This document shows positions 49,023 through 58,178 of a DNA stretch of 64,000 nt, in pieces. Position numbers and translations under genes: made by a program. Origin of the DNA: Rheinheimera sp. Its GTDB lineage: Bacteria > Pseudomonadota > Gammaproteobacteria > Enterobacterales > Alteromonadaceae. The notes beneath the pieces are model-generated. The model worked only from the letters and a program-made list of their open reading frames with translations. It did no database searches and was not told the origin of the DNA. Where the stretch lies: NCBI RefSeq assembly GCF_030690345.1, contig NZ_JAUYGV010000007.1, positions 1 through 64,000 on the forward strand, written 5' to 3'. The first letter of the stretch is position 1; every line of letters starts with the position of its first letter.

Positions 49023-49892
49023 ATGCGAACCTTATTAGCTTTTAGTGTGATCATCTTTAGTTGCAATCTGCTGGCGCAGCCGCAGCTGCGTCAATATTCT
49101 GCCGGTATTGAACAGTCGGTATGGCAGTTAAACCGCAATACGCCATTGGAATGTCAGCTACAACATGAAATACCGCATTTTGGCCAGGCGGTATTTCGCA
49201 GCGTTGCCGGCAAAGCGCTGAATTTAGATTTTGAACTGCAAATGCTGCGCTTGCCCGACGGCTATGATTTAGCCGAAGTGCTGTCGGTACCGCCGGCATG
49301 GCGACCAGGAGAGCCGGCCAAAGCGGTGGCCAGCATGCAACTGCTGAAACAGTACAACGGTGATTTACCGAAGAAAGCCGCCTGGACATTGCTCACCGAG
49401 TTAGAGCAGGGCTTTAGCCCGACCTTTTATTTCAGTGACTGGCACAGCCCTTATGACAAGGTGGCGGCTTCGATAAACCCGGTACAATTTTTAAAGCAAT
49501 ATCAGCAGTTTAATCAATGTATTTCTGCGTTGCTGCCATATAGCTTTGACGATATCGCCTTTACGGTTTTAAGTTACGAAACCGGCGGCGACCAGTTAAC
49601 GCGGGAATCTCAGCGCCGGCTGACACAGATTGCCGAATACTTAAAATACGACCAGGACATCGAATACATCGAAATTCAGGGCTATACCGACAGTTACGGC
49701 GGCCGTTGGATGAATGAACAGCTATCGGTAAAGCGGGCAGAGAAGGTAAAAAGCTTTTTTGTTGCAGCAGGGATGAGTGCCGATAAAGTGCAGGTAGAGG
49801 GCTTTGGTGAGCGGCGCCATGCAGCGCCGAATGATACTGCACTTGAACGTAAGAAAAACCGCCGCGTAGTGCTGCAAATGACTAAGCCCTGA
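49023..49892 (+). CDS. motY: Sodium-type flagellar protein MotY
   Basis: MotY forms the T ring below the polar flagellar basal body and helps to anchor PomA/PomB stators. A signal peptide (MRTLLAFSVIIFSCNLLAQ) is followed by the MotY-specific domain (RNTPLECQLQHEIPHFGQAV, then SVPPAWRPGEPAKA and LLPYSFDDIAFTVLSYE) and a C-terminal OmpA-like peptidoglycan-binding domain (IEIQGYTDSYGG, ERKKNRRVVL). It matches Vibrio MotY along its length (about 290). The ATG at 49023 is chosen because it opens the signal peptide; one nine codons earlier is possible. Confidence 0.93.
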   Translation: MRTLLAFSVIIFSCNLLAQPQLRQYSAGIEQSVWQLNRNTPLECQLQHEIPHFGQAVFRSVAGKALNLDFELQMLRLPDGYDLAEVLSVPPAWRPGEPAKAVASMQLLKQYNGDLPKKAAWTLLTELEQGFSPTFYFSDWHSPYDKVAASINPVQFLKQYQQFNQCISALLPYSFDDIAFTVLSYETGGDQLTRESQRRLTQIAEYLKYDQDIEYIEIQGYTDSYGGRWMNEQLSVKRAEKVKSFFVAAGMSADKVQVEGFGERRHAAPNDTALERKKNRRVVLQMTKP

Positions 49893-49924
49893 CGGGCTTA
49901 GCAAGCTGCTGGTAGTTTGCAGCT

Positions 49925-50260
49925 TTAGTTCTGCACCATAATATCTACCTGGCGCCAGTCATTCTGGCCGGAGATCAAAATTCTTACCTGATTATTGTTA
50001 ACGTTAAAGTATAAATGCTGCCGGCCATATAGCGTTTGCTCGTTTGCCGGCTCGCCTAACTGTTGAATATAGTAATCACGTAACTCACTTTCGGTTTGCT
50101 GACTGAAAAAGCTCAGTACTGCCGGCATCTTGCTGTCAAGCCGGGAAAATTCCCGTGCATCTGCAGGGATTGGGATCTGGTAAAAATCGTTAGCCTGCAG
50201 CGCAGAGCTTAAGCTGCCACAGGTTAAGGCCAGGCATAATAAAACGGCTGAACGCATCAT
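49925..50260 (-). CDS. Small exported protein of unknown function
   Basis: The 111-residue product has a signal peptide (about residues 1-23, cleaved near LQA-ND) and a mature domain of about 88 residues rich in Gln, Asn and Tyr with no cysteine. I do not recognise a family. GGAAAG precedes two adjacent ATG codons. It stands between motY, which it faces tail to tail, and mnmC on the same strand 134 bases upstream. A periplasmic location is inferred from the leader only. Confidence 0.7.
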   Translation of the reverse strand: MMRSAVLLCLALTCGSLSSALQANDFYQIPIPADAREFSRLDSKMPAVLSFFSQQTESELRDYYIQQLGEPANEQTLYGRQHLYFNVNNNQVRILISGQNDWRQVDIMVQN

Positions 50261-50394
50261 CTTTCCTTTGCTTCAAGAACAATATTTTGGCTTACCTTAG
50301 CAAATTTTTTTTGCCTTTGCCCGACATTATATTGTGGGCGCAGTTCAGGCAGAGGCTAAGATCTGGTTTGCTAACAAGTGCATAGCGACCAAAG

Positions 50395-52260
50395 TTAATA
50401 GCGTGATGCACTTATTTTGCCAATAAGCTGCCGGCTTAACGGCGCGGGCTCAGTGCAAAGTTGGCATGCCAGCAGCTCTGCCAGCAATGGTGACAGCATA
50501 ATGCCGCGGGCTCCCATAGCCCCAAGCACATATAAACCTGGCTGCCCGTCTATGCCTCCTGCCAGCGGCAAATGATCCGGCACCGTAGCCCGAAACGCTG
50601 CTGCCGCACTGACTGCCTTGCTGTCAGCAAACCAGTCCGGTTGGTTAAGTTGATCATTAACCAGCTGTAAATTTTCAATATTGTCCTGCTCGCTGACAAA
50701 GGCTTCTGTTGCAGTGCGGTCGAAGGTGGCGCCAACACAATGCAGCCCCTGCCAGCCCGGGGTGATGTAGCCCTTATGGCACAATACGGTTTTCAGCGCT
50801 GTCATGGCTTTACTTTGCACATGGCTGACCTGGCCGCGGATTTTATTCAGTGGCAGCTTTGCTGTTGGCGCAAATTGCGCCAGCTTGCTGCCACAGGCCA
50901 GCACCAGGTTGTTGGCAGTAAGCTGGCCAGCTGTTGTTTGCAACAGCCAGTCGCCGTTGGCATTGGTCGTTATCGCCTTGACGTTACAGTTCAGGCTAAG
51001 CCGGAACGAGGCTTGCTGTTGCAGCCAGGCCAGCGCCTGTTGGCAAAACTGCTGCGGGTTTAACCAGCCGGCCAGCGGTAAATAAATGCCGCCGTGTGGC
51101 AGTGTTAAACCGGCCAACTCGCTTGCTGTGGCAGCGTCAACGGCCTGCACCAGCTGCTGCGGCCACAAGGCATTATCAATTAACTTTTGCTGGCGCTGTT
51201 GCAGCAGTTTATTGCTGGCCAGATGCAATAAGCCGCACCAATCCATAGCAAAATCCAGCCCTTGTGTATGCCAGTACTGATAAAAATGCCGGGCATATAA
51301 AAACGCCTGCACATGCAGCTGGCTGTCGTCTGTCAGGTTGGCATGCAGGTTAGGGTACACCGCGCCCTGGCGGTTTTGTGATGCCTGCTGTGCCACGTTA
51401 CTGTCTTCACAAATCAGGTGTACCGCTATGCCGCGCTGCTGCAGCGCCAGCGCCGTACAAATGGAGGCAATGCCACCGCCGACAAGGGTAACCTGCGTTG
51501 GCGCAGGCTGTGGCAGCGCTGTTGGTGTATCAAAACAGGCTGTTAGCATGTCGCGTTTACGGCCAAAACCTTTAATTTTTTTTACGCTGAACCCTGCCTG
51601 TTGCAAGCCGCGTTTTACTATGCCTGCAGCAGTAAAGGTAGACACTGTGCTGCCGTGTTGGCTAAGCCTGGCCAGGCCGCTGAACAGCTCGTCCTGCCAC
51701 ATGTCCGGGTTTTTACCTGGCGCAAAGCCATCCAGATAAACAGCATCGACAGTAGCGCTCACCTCAGGCAGCAGGGCATTCACATCGCCCAGCCATAAAT
51801 CCAGTATCACGCTGCCGTTGTCAAAACTCAGCCGGTGGCAACCGGCAACGGCGGGTGGGTAAGCGGCCAGCAGCAGCTGACACAGCTCCTGCAGATCGGT
51901 ATGTACCGCCAGCGCGCGGTTTAAATCGGCATGGCTTAGCGGGAATTTCTCAAAGCTGCTGAAATACAAACGTTGGCAAGTCGCACCGCCGGATAACTGC
52001 TTGTGCCCGCGAAAACGCAGCCAGGTCAGCAAAAAATTAGCCCCGGTACCAAAGCCGGTTTCAATAATATGAAATGCCGGCTTATTGTGTGTTTGCCAGC
52101 GCTGTGGTAAACCGTTTTGCTGTAAAAACACGTAGTCGGTTTCGGCCATGCCGCCGTCTTCGGAAAAATAGATATCGTCAAAGTCAGACGCGACCGGGGC
52201 GCCCTGGTCATTAAAGTGTATTTTGGCGTTGCTAATCTGGCTGGTGTTAGGTTGTGACAT
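50395..52260 (-). CDS. mnmC: Bifunctional tRNA 5-methylaminomethyl-2-thiouridine enzyme MnmC
   Basis: MnmC completes mnm5s2U at the wobble position. The N-terminal domain (about 1-240) is the SAM methyltransferase (MnmC2) with ETGFGTGANFLLTW and VDAVYLDGFAPGKNPDMW. The C-terminal domain is the FAD oxidase (MnmC1) starting VTLVGGGIASICTALALQQR. At 621 residues it is slightly shorter than E. coli (668). The ATG at 52260 is preferred to a TTG at 52278. It is divergent from fabB, as in many gammaproteobacteria. Confidence 0.95.
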   Translation of the reverse strand: MSQPNTSQISNAKIHFNDQGAPVASDFDDIYFSEDGGMAETDYVFLQQNGLPQRWQTHNKPAFHIIETGFGTGANFLLTWLRFRGHKQLSGGATCQRLYFSSFEKFPLSHADLNRALAVHTDLQELCQLLLAAYPPAVAGCHRLSFDNGSVILDLWLGDVNALLPEVSATVDAVYLDGFAPGKNPDMWQDELFSGLARLSQHGSTVSTFTAAGIVKRGLQQAGFSVKKIKGFGRKRDMLTACFDTPTALPQPAPTQVTLVGGGIASICTALALQQRGIAVHLICEDSNVAQQASQNRQGAVYPNLHANLTDDSQLHVQAFLYARHFYQYWHTQGLDFAMDWCGLLHLASNKLLQQRQQKLIDNALWPQQLVQAVDAATASELAGLTLPHGGIYLPLAGWLNPQQFCQQALAWLQQQASFRLSLNCNVKAITTNANGDWLLQTTAGQLTANNLVLACGSKLAQFAPTAKLPLNKIRGQVSHVQSKAMTALKTVLCHKGYITPGWQGLHCVGATFDRTATEAFVSEQDNIENLQLVNDQLNQPDWFADSKAVSAAAAFRATVPDHLPLAGGIDGQPGLYVLGAMGARGIMLSPLLAELLACQLCTEPAPLSRQLIGKISASRY

Positions 52261-52324
52261 AACAGGCGGGTCCACCACAAAATTCGGCTTGTAGTTTACC
52301 CTAAGCTACCGCAGAATTGAAAAC

Positions 52325-52342
52325 AGAGTACAAGTGTGCGCT
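52325..52342 (+). promoter_or_regulatory. FabR-like operator upstream of fabB
   Basis: AGAGTACAAGTGTGCGCT is an imperfect palindrome close to the FabR/DesT-type site (AGCGTACA-GTGTNCGCT as I recall it). It lies 93 bases before the fabB start. A TACAAT at 52374-52379 is a possible -10 box. Confidence 0.5.
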
Positions 52343-52434
52343 GAAAGCTGACCACTTAGTAAAACAAAATACGTACAATGGCGCACAGTATTATTTTAAC
52401 CTTGCCGGCATCAGACCGGTTGATGGGAGTAAGC

Positions 52435-53649
52435 ATGAAAAGAGCGGTAATCACAGGTATTGGTATTGTTTCCAGTATTGGCAATAACAAAGATGAAGTA
52501 CTGGCGTCGTTACAGGCGGGCCGTTCCGGTATTACCCGCGCAGAAGAATTTGCGCAAATGGGCCTGCGCTCACAGGTGTGGGGCAACATTAAACTGGAAC
52601 CGTCAGAGCTGATTGACCGTAAAGCCATGCGTTTCATGGGCGATGCCGCAGCTTACGCCTATATCGCGATGCAAGAAGCGATGCTGGACGCCGGTTTTAC
52701 TGAAGAGCAAATCTCCAACCCGCGTATTGGCCTGGTAGCCGGCTCCGGCGGTGCTTCATCTAAGGTGCAGGTAGAAGCGGCAGATATTCTGCGCGAAAAA
52801 GGCGTAAAGCGGGTGGGTCCTTATGCTGTACCTAAAACCATGTCCAGCACCTGTTCTGCTTGTTTGGCTACACCGTTTAAAATTAAAGGCGTGAATTACT
52901 CGATCAGTTCGGCTTGTGCCACCAGTGCGCACTGTATCGGCCATGCGGTAGAGCTGATCCAACTGGGGAAGCAGGACGTGGTCTTTGCCGGTGGCGGCGA
53001 AGAAGTGCACTGGACCCTGGCGATGGAATTTGATGCGATGGGCGCGCTGTCGACTAAATATAACGACACCCCTGAGCTGGCATCACGCACCTATGATGCC
53101 AACCGTGACGGCTTTGTCATCAGCGGCGGTGGCGGTATGGTGGTGGTAGAAGAGCTGGAGCATGCGCTGGCCCGTGGCGCGACTATTTATGCTGAAGTTG
53201 TTGGCTATGGCGCTACGTCAGATGGTTACGATATGGTTGCGCCAAGCGGTGAAGGCGCCATACGTTGTATGCAAATGGCGATGCATGGCGTGACAGCTGA
53301 AGTCGATTACGTTAACACTCACGGCACCAGCACACCGGTAGGTGATGTAAAAGAGCTGGGTGCTATTCAGCAAGTGTTTGCCGGTAAGTCGCCGGCCATC
53401 AGCGCCACCAAAGCGATGACCGGCCATGCCTTAGGCGCGGCGGGTGTGCATGAAGCCATCTACTCATTGCTGATGATGAAGCACAGCTTTATTGCACCGT
53501 CGGTGAATATCGGCGAGCTGGATGAAGCAGCGCAAGGGCTGAATATTGTTACTAAAGCGACACCGGCTGAGCTGAATACCGTGATGTCAAACAGCTTTGG
53601 TTTTGGTGGCACTAACGCCACTTTAGTCATGCAGAAATATCGCGGCTAA
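52435..53649 (+). CDS. fabB: 3-oxoacyl-ACP synthase I
   Basis: FabB elongates fatty acyl-ACP and is needed for unsaturated fatty acids. The catalytic Cys is in [10 protein letters not shown] near residue 163, the two His are in [11 protein letters not shown] and in [10 protein letters not shown], and the C-terminal [13 protein letters not shown] is intact. The ATG at 52435 with GGGAG upstream gives 404 residues (E. coli 406); an earlier in-frame ATG at 52378 is not supported. A terminator follows. A FabR-like site upstream would link expression to membrane unsaturation. Confidence 0.97.
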   Translation: MKRAVITGIGIVSSIGNNKDEVLASLQAGRSGITRAEEFAQMGLRSQVWGNIKLEPSELIDRKAMRFMGDAAAYAYIAMQEAMLDAGFTEEQISNPRIGLVAGSGGASSKVQVEAADILREKGVKRVGPYAVPKTMSSTCSACLATPFKIKGVNYSISSACATSAHCIGHAVELIQLGKQDVVFAGGGEEVHWTLAMEFDAMGALSTKYNDTPELASRTYDANRDGFVISGGGGMVVVEELEHALARGATIYAEVVGYGATSDGYDMVAPSGEGAIRCMQMAMHGVTAEVDYVNTHGTSTPVGDVKELGAIQQVFAGKSPAISATKAMTGHALGAAGVHEAIYSLLMMKHSFIAPSVNIGELDEAAQGLNIVTKATPAELNTVMSNSFGFGGTNATLVMQKYRG

Positions 53650-53675
53650 TAACAACCGTTAGCCAACACCGATAA

Positions 53676-53708
53676 AAAATGGGCGCTTTAAGCGCCCGTT
53701 TTGTTTTA
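53676..53708 (+). terminator. Terminator after fabB
   Basis: GGGCGCT and AGCGCCC form a 7-bp stem around TTA, with A-rich and T-rich flanks. It also overlaps the end of the opposite small gene. Confidence 0.85.
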
Positions 53709-53900
53709 TGCATCAGTATCGTCCAGCTCCCAATCATCCAGCAACTGGCGCAGACGCTTTTGCTCCAGCAGGTCATCAATGCGACGCCTGGCTTCCAGCT
53801 TTTGCCTGGCTTTGCTGTCTTTGGGCGACAACTCTTTGATGATCTCCACGTCGTCTATCGGCTCTTCCAGCTCAAAATCGTTACTCTCTACCTGTGACAT
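53706..53900 (-). CDS. PA3496-type small acidic protein
   Basis: The 64-residue protein has an acidic N-terminal half and a basic helix ending RRIDDLLEQKRLRQLLDDWE and DDTDA, which resembles Pseudomonas PA3496, a family named as putative envelope integrity proteins. No signal peptide or membrane segment is seen, so the true role is uncertain. It starts with MSQVESND and a GAGGTGC site upstream. Confidence 0.75.
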   Translation of the reverse strand: MSQVESNDFELEEPIDDVEIIKELSPKDSKARQKLEARRRIDDLLEQKRLRQLLDDWELDDTDA

Positions 53901-53986
53901 AAGCGCACCTCAGATTTTTTCTGCTTATTTACCGGATTTATTGATTCGCCACAGCGAAATATTTTTTTACCGACGATGAAAAGTTT

Positions 53987-55027
53987 TTAAATAAGCGCTT
54001 CGGCTTCGCTCAGCAGCGGCCTGAACGCTTGTTTACGTGGCGACAGCAAGGTTTTGCTATATACCACCTGTTCAATAAAATCGATAACTTTTTCCTGCAG
54101 CCGCACGCCGTTTAGGCGGTTTATCCGCGCTATGCCGCCGGGGCTCATCACATTGACTTCAATCAGCTTGCCGTTTATGACGTCGATACCGGCAAAAAAT
54201 AAGCCGTCACGTGCCAGCCTCGGGCCTATATGGGCGCACAACCGCTTCTCTTGCTCTGTCAGTTGATGTTTAACCACGCTGCCGCCGGCATGCACGTTAG
54301 ATCGCACATCGTCTGCCGGCGGAATACGCCGCATAGCACCTATAGCTTTACCATTGAGCATTAAAATGCGGATATCGCCCAGCTCTGCGCCTTCTACGTA
54401 TTCCTGCAAAATAACGTAGTTACCGCGCTCGGTATCGCCGATATAAAAATCCAGCAGCGAGCGGGCGCTTTGTGCGGCAGATTTTTCCAGCAAAATAACG
54501 CCTTTGCCACCATAGCCATTCAGCGGTTTTAAGATCATTTTTTCATTTGGTGATTCTGCCAGCACCCGTGCCAGATAATCTTTGTTTTTCGACACATGGG
54601 TTACCGGAATAAATTCGTTATCCGGGTCGTGCAGCGACGCGGTGTACATCTTATTATTGGCAATCCGCACACCGTCCAGATCATTCATAATAAAGGTGTC
54701 TTCCCGCACCGAATCGAGAAAGTTCAGCACTATCGGATCCAGCGGCGGGTTTAAGCGGATAAAGATGGCATCAAAGGCTGCCAGTGGCAGTTTCTGCTGG
54801 TTAAACTGGGCATTGCGGTAAAAGCTGGCAATATTGCTGGAGATTTTCTGGCCTTTAACAAACACTTTGCAAAATGCCTGAGCAATACTGTCACGCACCG
54901 TTAAATTGGTGGCATGGGTAATGGCCACGCTGTGGCCGCGGCTTACCGCTTCGTGGATCATACGGATAGTGCTGTCGCCATCCGGTTGCACTTTTTCCCA
55001 CGGGTACATTAAAAAACAAATGCGCAT
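53987..55027 (-). CDS. Glutathione synthetase-like ATP-grasp enzyme
   Basis: The fold is that of GshB: an N-terminal domain with IFIRLNPPLDPIVLNFL, an ATP-grasp core with ILKPLNGYGGKGVILLEK, and the closing LARDGLFFAGIDVINGKLIEV followed by NVMSPGGIARINRLNG. GshB joins gamma-glutamylcysteine and glycine. The protein is 346 residues, longer than E. coli GshB (316), and differs enough that it could be a paralogue acting on another substrate. The ATG at 55027 is chosen; a GTG at 55060 is possible. Confidence 0.75.
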   Translation of the reverse strand: MRICFLMYPWEKVQPDGDSTIRMIHEAVSRGHSVAITHATNLTVRDSIAQAFCKVFVKGQKISSNIASFYRNAQFNQQKLPLAAFDAIFIRLNPPLDPIVLNFLDSVREDTFIMNDLDGVRIANNKMYTASLHDPDNEFIPVTHVSKNKDYLARVLAESPNEKMILKPLNGYGGKGVILLEKSAAQSARSLLDFYIGDTERGNYVILQEYVEGAELGDIRILMLNGKAIGAMRRIPPADDVRSNVHAGGSVVKHQLTEQEKRLCAHIGPRLARDGLFFAGIDVINGKLIEVNVMSPGGIARINRLNGVRLQEKVIDFIEQVVYSKTLLSPRKQAFRPLLSEAEALI

Positions 55028-55159
55028 AAGCTTCTCTGGTTTGCCGTTAACGTTTACCACTTTGCGCTAAGCATACGAGAGCGGCAGAAAAAAGGAAGCG
55101 GATGATAGCGGATGCGCAAAAAAACACACGTGAATTTTGCATTATGCTGTTGGGTGACT

Positions 55160-55187
55160 GCATCTGAACCGTGCCGTGCGTCGTAAC
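55160..55187 (+). promoter_or_regulatory. Predicted ECF promoter of the sigma/anti-sigma operon
   Basis: GCATCT (55160-55165), 16 bases and CGTAAC (55182-55187) match the element before the DUF4331 gene at identical spacing. The flanking bases TGACT before and TG after are also shared or nearly so. The predicted start is about 26 bases before the sigma gene. Confidence 0.65.
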
Positions 55188-55219
55188 TGTCTGCAGGAGT
55201 CAACTTAACAGGATTGCAA

Positions 55220-55774
55220 ATGGAACAATCACAACAACAATTGCTGCAATGGTTATATGCCACGGCTCAGGGTAATAAGCAGGCATTTGAACAGTTATAT
55301 CAGGCCACATCAGGCAAGTTATTCTCTGTCAGCCTGCACTTATTGCGCCGTAATGACTGGGCCGAAGATGTGTTGCAGGATGCTTATGTGCGTATCTGGC
55401 ACAACGCCGCCGACTACCATGCCGAAAAAGGCAGTGTAATGAGCTGGATGATTAGCATCACCCGCTACCGTGCGCTCGACTTGTTGAAATCACGCCGGGT
55501 TAAGGCCGAGCATCTGGATATTTCAGAGCCGGTACATGATCAAAGCAGCGATGAGGTACAACCGGGGGAGGTGATAGGCTTGGTTCGTGAAAAGGTGAAG
55601 CTGGATGACTGTATGCAGGGACTGAGTGACGAGCACCGCCAGTCAATCCAGTTGGCTTATTTTAACGGGCTGAGCCATCAGGAAATTACCCAACATACCG
55701 GCTCAGCACTGGGAACGGTGAAAAGCTGGATCCGCCGCGGTTTAACCCAACTGAAAAGGTGTCTTGAAGCATGA
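55220..55774 (+). CDS. ECF RNA polymerase sigma factor
   Basis: The 184-residue protein has the two ECF domains: sigma-2 (FEQLYQATSGKLFSVSLHLL, then DWAEDVLQDAYVRIW) and sigma-4 (LAYFNGLSHQEITQHTGSAL followed by GTVKSWIRRGLTQLK). The anti-sigma gene overlaps its end by four bases, so the pair is translationally coupled. It resembles SigK-type ECF factors paired with RskA-like anti-sigmas. A matching promoter-like element lies ahead of this gene and of the DUF4331 gene. The ATG at 55220 has AGGA seven bases upstream. Confidence 0.92.
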   Translation: MEQSQQQLLQWLYATAQGNKQAFEQLYQATSGKLFSVSLHLLRRNDWAEDVLQDAYVRIWHNAADYHAEKGSVMSWMISITRYRALDLLKSRRVKAEHLDISEPVHDQSSDEVQPGEVIGLVREKVKLDDCMQGLSDEHRQSIQLAYFNGLSHQEITQHTGSALGTVKSWIRRGLTQLKRCLEA

Positions 55775-56451
55775 AGTATCAGGATCAGGAGTTACTTGAC
55801 GCCCTGGCGGTCGATTTTATTCTTGGCGCCATGAAAGGCGCTGCACGCAAGAGATTTCAACGCCTGATGATGGCCAGCCCGAACGTGCGCCAGACGGTGT
55901 GGCGCTGGGAGCAGCATTTAAACCCGCTGGCTGAAAGTTTGCCGGCAACGATGCCCGATAAAGCCGTATGGCAGCGCATTCAGCAGCGTCTGGGCTGGGT
56001 TGCGGCTGCACCGCCAACAACGGCACCGGCCAGAACCGGTAAATACTGGCTGGCACTGGCCACGGCCGCATCATTGTTGTTGGCTGTCGTTATGCTGCGA
56101 CCTTTGCTGCTAAGCCCGTTGCCGCAGGACATTGCGGTTATTCAAACCAGTGACGCTAAAGCATGGTGGTTGGTAAGTAAAGCCAAAAACATGCTGCGGG
56201 TTAAGGCCACTTCTGCGGTAACGGATGATATTGCGCATGACTACGAGCTGTGGATGTTACCGGCTGATGGTCAGGCACCGATATCTTTAGGTTTATTGCC
56301 ACAGCAGGGCGAGCGCGCGCTAAGCTGGCCGGCAGCGGCGAATGGCATTGCGATAGCAGCCCTGGCCGTGAGTCTTGAGCCACCGGGCGGCTCGACTACC
56401 GGGGCGCCTACCGGGCCGGTGCTGTTTACTGCCGAAATAGTGACGTTGTAA
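55771..56451 (+). CDS. RskA-type membrane anti-sigma factor
   Basis: An N-terminal cytosolic sigma-binding part (about 1-85, without a zinc HxxxCxxC motif) is followed by one membrane segment (about residues 92-112) and a periplasmic domain. The end LEPPGGSTTGAPTGPVLF is the hallmark of the RskA C-terminal domain. It is expected to hold the ECF factor at the inner membrane until a periplasmic signal leads to proteolysis. The signal is unknown. A terminator follows, so the downstream genes need their own promoter. Confidence 0.9.
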   Translation: MKYQDQELLDALAVDFILGAMKGAARKRFQRLMMASPNVRQTVWRWEQHLNPLAESLPATMPDKAVWQRIQQRLGWVAAAPPTTAPARTGKYWLALATAASLLLAVVMLRPLLLSPLPQDIAVIQTSDAKAWWLVSKAKNMLRVKATSAVTDDIAHDYELWMLPADGQAPISLGLLPQQGERALSWPAAANGIAIAALAVSLEPPGGSTTGAPTGPVLFTAEIVTL

Positions 56452-56470
56452 CCAGGCTTCAGAACAACAT

Positions 56471-56498
56471 AAAAAAACCGCTGCGGCGGTTTTTTTTA
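56471..56498 (+). terminator. Terminator after the anti-sigma gene
   Basis: ACCGC and GCGGT with a four-base loop, flanked by seven A and eight T residues. Confidence 0.85.
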
Positions 56499-56527
56499 TA
56501 TTTATTTAACTTTGACTGCACCTGGCT

Positions 56528-56555
56528 GCATCCAATGCCGCAAGTCAGTCGTTAC
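56528..56555 (+). promoter_or_regulatory. Predicted ECF promoter of the DUF4331 operon
   Basis: GCATCC (56528-56533), 16 bases and CGTTAC (56550-56555) repeat the sigma-gene element. It follows the terminator of the anti-sigma gene and is 33 bases before the DUF4331 start, as expected for a target promoter. Confidence 0.65.
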
Positions 56556-56587
56556 TGGGTGGCAACTTAACTTAAAGGACGACAACA

Positions 56588-58168
56588 ATGAAACGTACCA
56601 CAACTTTTCTGGCAGTTACTGCCGCTTTAAGCGCCTTAAGTCTGATTGGCAGCGTGCAGGCATCCAGCCACCGCGAAGCGCCAAACATCACCCGGATGCC
56701 AACCCTGGATGCCACCGACTTTTATCTGTTTAACAGTTATGAAGCCGGCCGTGATGATTATGTCACGCTAATTGCCAATTATATTCCGTTGCAGGATGCC
56801 TACGGCGGGCCAAATTATTTCGCCATGGACCCACAGGCGGTATATAGCATCCACATTGATAATGATGGCGATGCGATGGCTAACCTCAGCTTTAACTTCC
56901 GTTTTAGCAACAGCCTGGTTAACGATGGCGCCGGTGTGCAGTTACCTATTGGCCCGGCAGATAACCAAAAAATGGTGGCGGTGCCACTGAAGAACGTTGG
57001 CGGCATTAGTGCTGACAGTTCAGCGGCGCTGAATTTTATCGAGAATTACACGCTGGAGCTGAGCCGCGGTAATGACAGCGCCATGCTGGCTCCGGCAGGC
57101 GCAACCAGCTTTACCAAGCCTTACGATTATGTCGGTAACAAAACCTTTGGTGATGCTGCAGCCTATCAGGCTTATGCTAATCAATACCTGTACGAGGTAG
57201 CGCTGCCGGGTTGTGATGGGATGGCGCGGGTATTTGCCGGCCAGCGTAAGGACCCTTTTGTGGTGAACCTGGGCGAAACCTTTGACCTGGTAAACTATGT
57301 GCCGGTTGAAGGTGACAGCGCGCCCGGCGCCGGCGATGGCGGCGGTTTTCCCGGTGGTATCACCCAAAGCAGTGCCAATGACGATTTAAACGATAAAAAC
57401 GTCACTGCATTGGCAATAGAGGTACCTAAAGCCTGTATTACCGGCAGCGGTAACGGCGTTATTGGCGCCTGGACCACCGCCAGCTTGCCGCAGGCGCGTA
57501 TTTTAAATCCCAATGCTAACTTTGCACGGCCAGAGGTTAATGGTGGTGCTTTAGTACAGGTATCGCGTTTAAGTAACCCGCTGGTGAATGAGCTGGTGAT
57601 TGGTCTGGCCGATAAAGATAAGTTTAACAGCAGTAAACCTGCCGATGACGGCCAGTTTGCCGATTACGTGACGCACCCCAGTTTGCCGGCACTGCTGAAT
57701 ATTCTGTTTAAAGATGCGGTTAATGCGACATTGGGCACCGATATTGAAGATCTGGCGCCATCGAACTTTCCGCGTACTGATTTAGTCGCGGCATTTTTAA
57801 CCGGCGTAGCCGGTGTTAACCAACTTGCTACGGTGACCCCTGCAGAAATGCTGCGGTTAAACACGGCTATTCCTGCCACACCGGCGGCTATGCAATCGGC
57901 GTTTGGTGTTGCCGGTAATGATTTGGCTGGCTTCCCTAATGGCCGCCGCCCAGGCGACGATGTGGTAGACATTGCGCTGCGCGTAGTAATGGGCGCACTG
58001 TGCCATGACATACCGGTGGCCGGTGAGCCGACAAACCTGGGTTTCTGTGCACCGGAAGATGCCCCCGTGGGTAATGTCCCCTTTACTGACGGTGCCCCGG
58101 TTGATGCCGGCATGTTGGACGCAAGCTTCCCGTATCTGTTAACGCCGCTGGCCGGCTCGCCAAATTAA
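56588..58168 (+). CDS. DUF4331 family exported protein
   Basis: A signal peptide (MKRTTTFLAVTAALSALSLI to about QA, residue 25) leads to a mature start SSHREAPNITRMPTLDATDF that is typical of DUF4331. The 526-residue protein continues through LVIGLADKDKFN and FPNGRRPGDDVVDIALRV blocks also expected in the family. The function of the family is unknown; the location should be periplasm or outside. It is the first gene after the predicted ECF promoter and is followed 10 bases later by a lipoprotein gene. Confidence 0.88.
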   Translation: MKRTTTFLAVTAALSALSLIGSVQASSHREAPNITRMPTLDATDFYLFNSYEAGRDDYVTLIANYIPLQDAYGGPNYFAMDPQAVYSIHIDNDGDAMANLSFNFRFSNSLVNDGAGVQLPIGPADNQKMVAVPLKNVGGISADSSAALNFIENYTLELSRGNDSAMLAPAGATSFTKPYDYVGNKTFGDAAAYQAYANQYLYEVALPGCDGMARVFAGQRKDPFVVNLGETFDLVNYVPVEGDSAPGAGDGGGFPGGITQSSANDDLNDKNVTALAIEVPKACITGSGNGVIGAWTTASLPQARILNPNANFARPEVNGGALVQVSRLSNPLVNELVIGLADKDKFNSSKPADDGQFADYVTHPSLPALLNILFKDAVNATLGTDIEDLAPSNFPRTDLVAAFLTGVAGVNQLATVTPAEMLRLNTAIPATPAAMQSAFGVAGNDLAGFPNGRRPGDDVVDIALRVVMGALCHDIPVAGEPTNLGFCAPEDAPVGNVPFTDGAPVDAGMLDASFPYLLTPLAGSPN

Positions 58169-58178
58169 GGAATTGAGC

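Noticed and set aside
55165-55187. TGAACC taken as the -35 box of the sigma promoter
   Set aside because: The spacing to CGTAAC is only 11 bases; GCATCT at 16 bases fits and is shared with the DUF4331 promoter.
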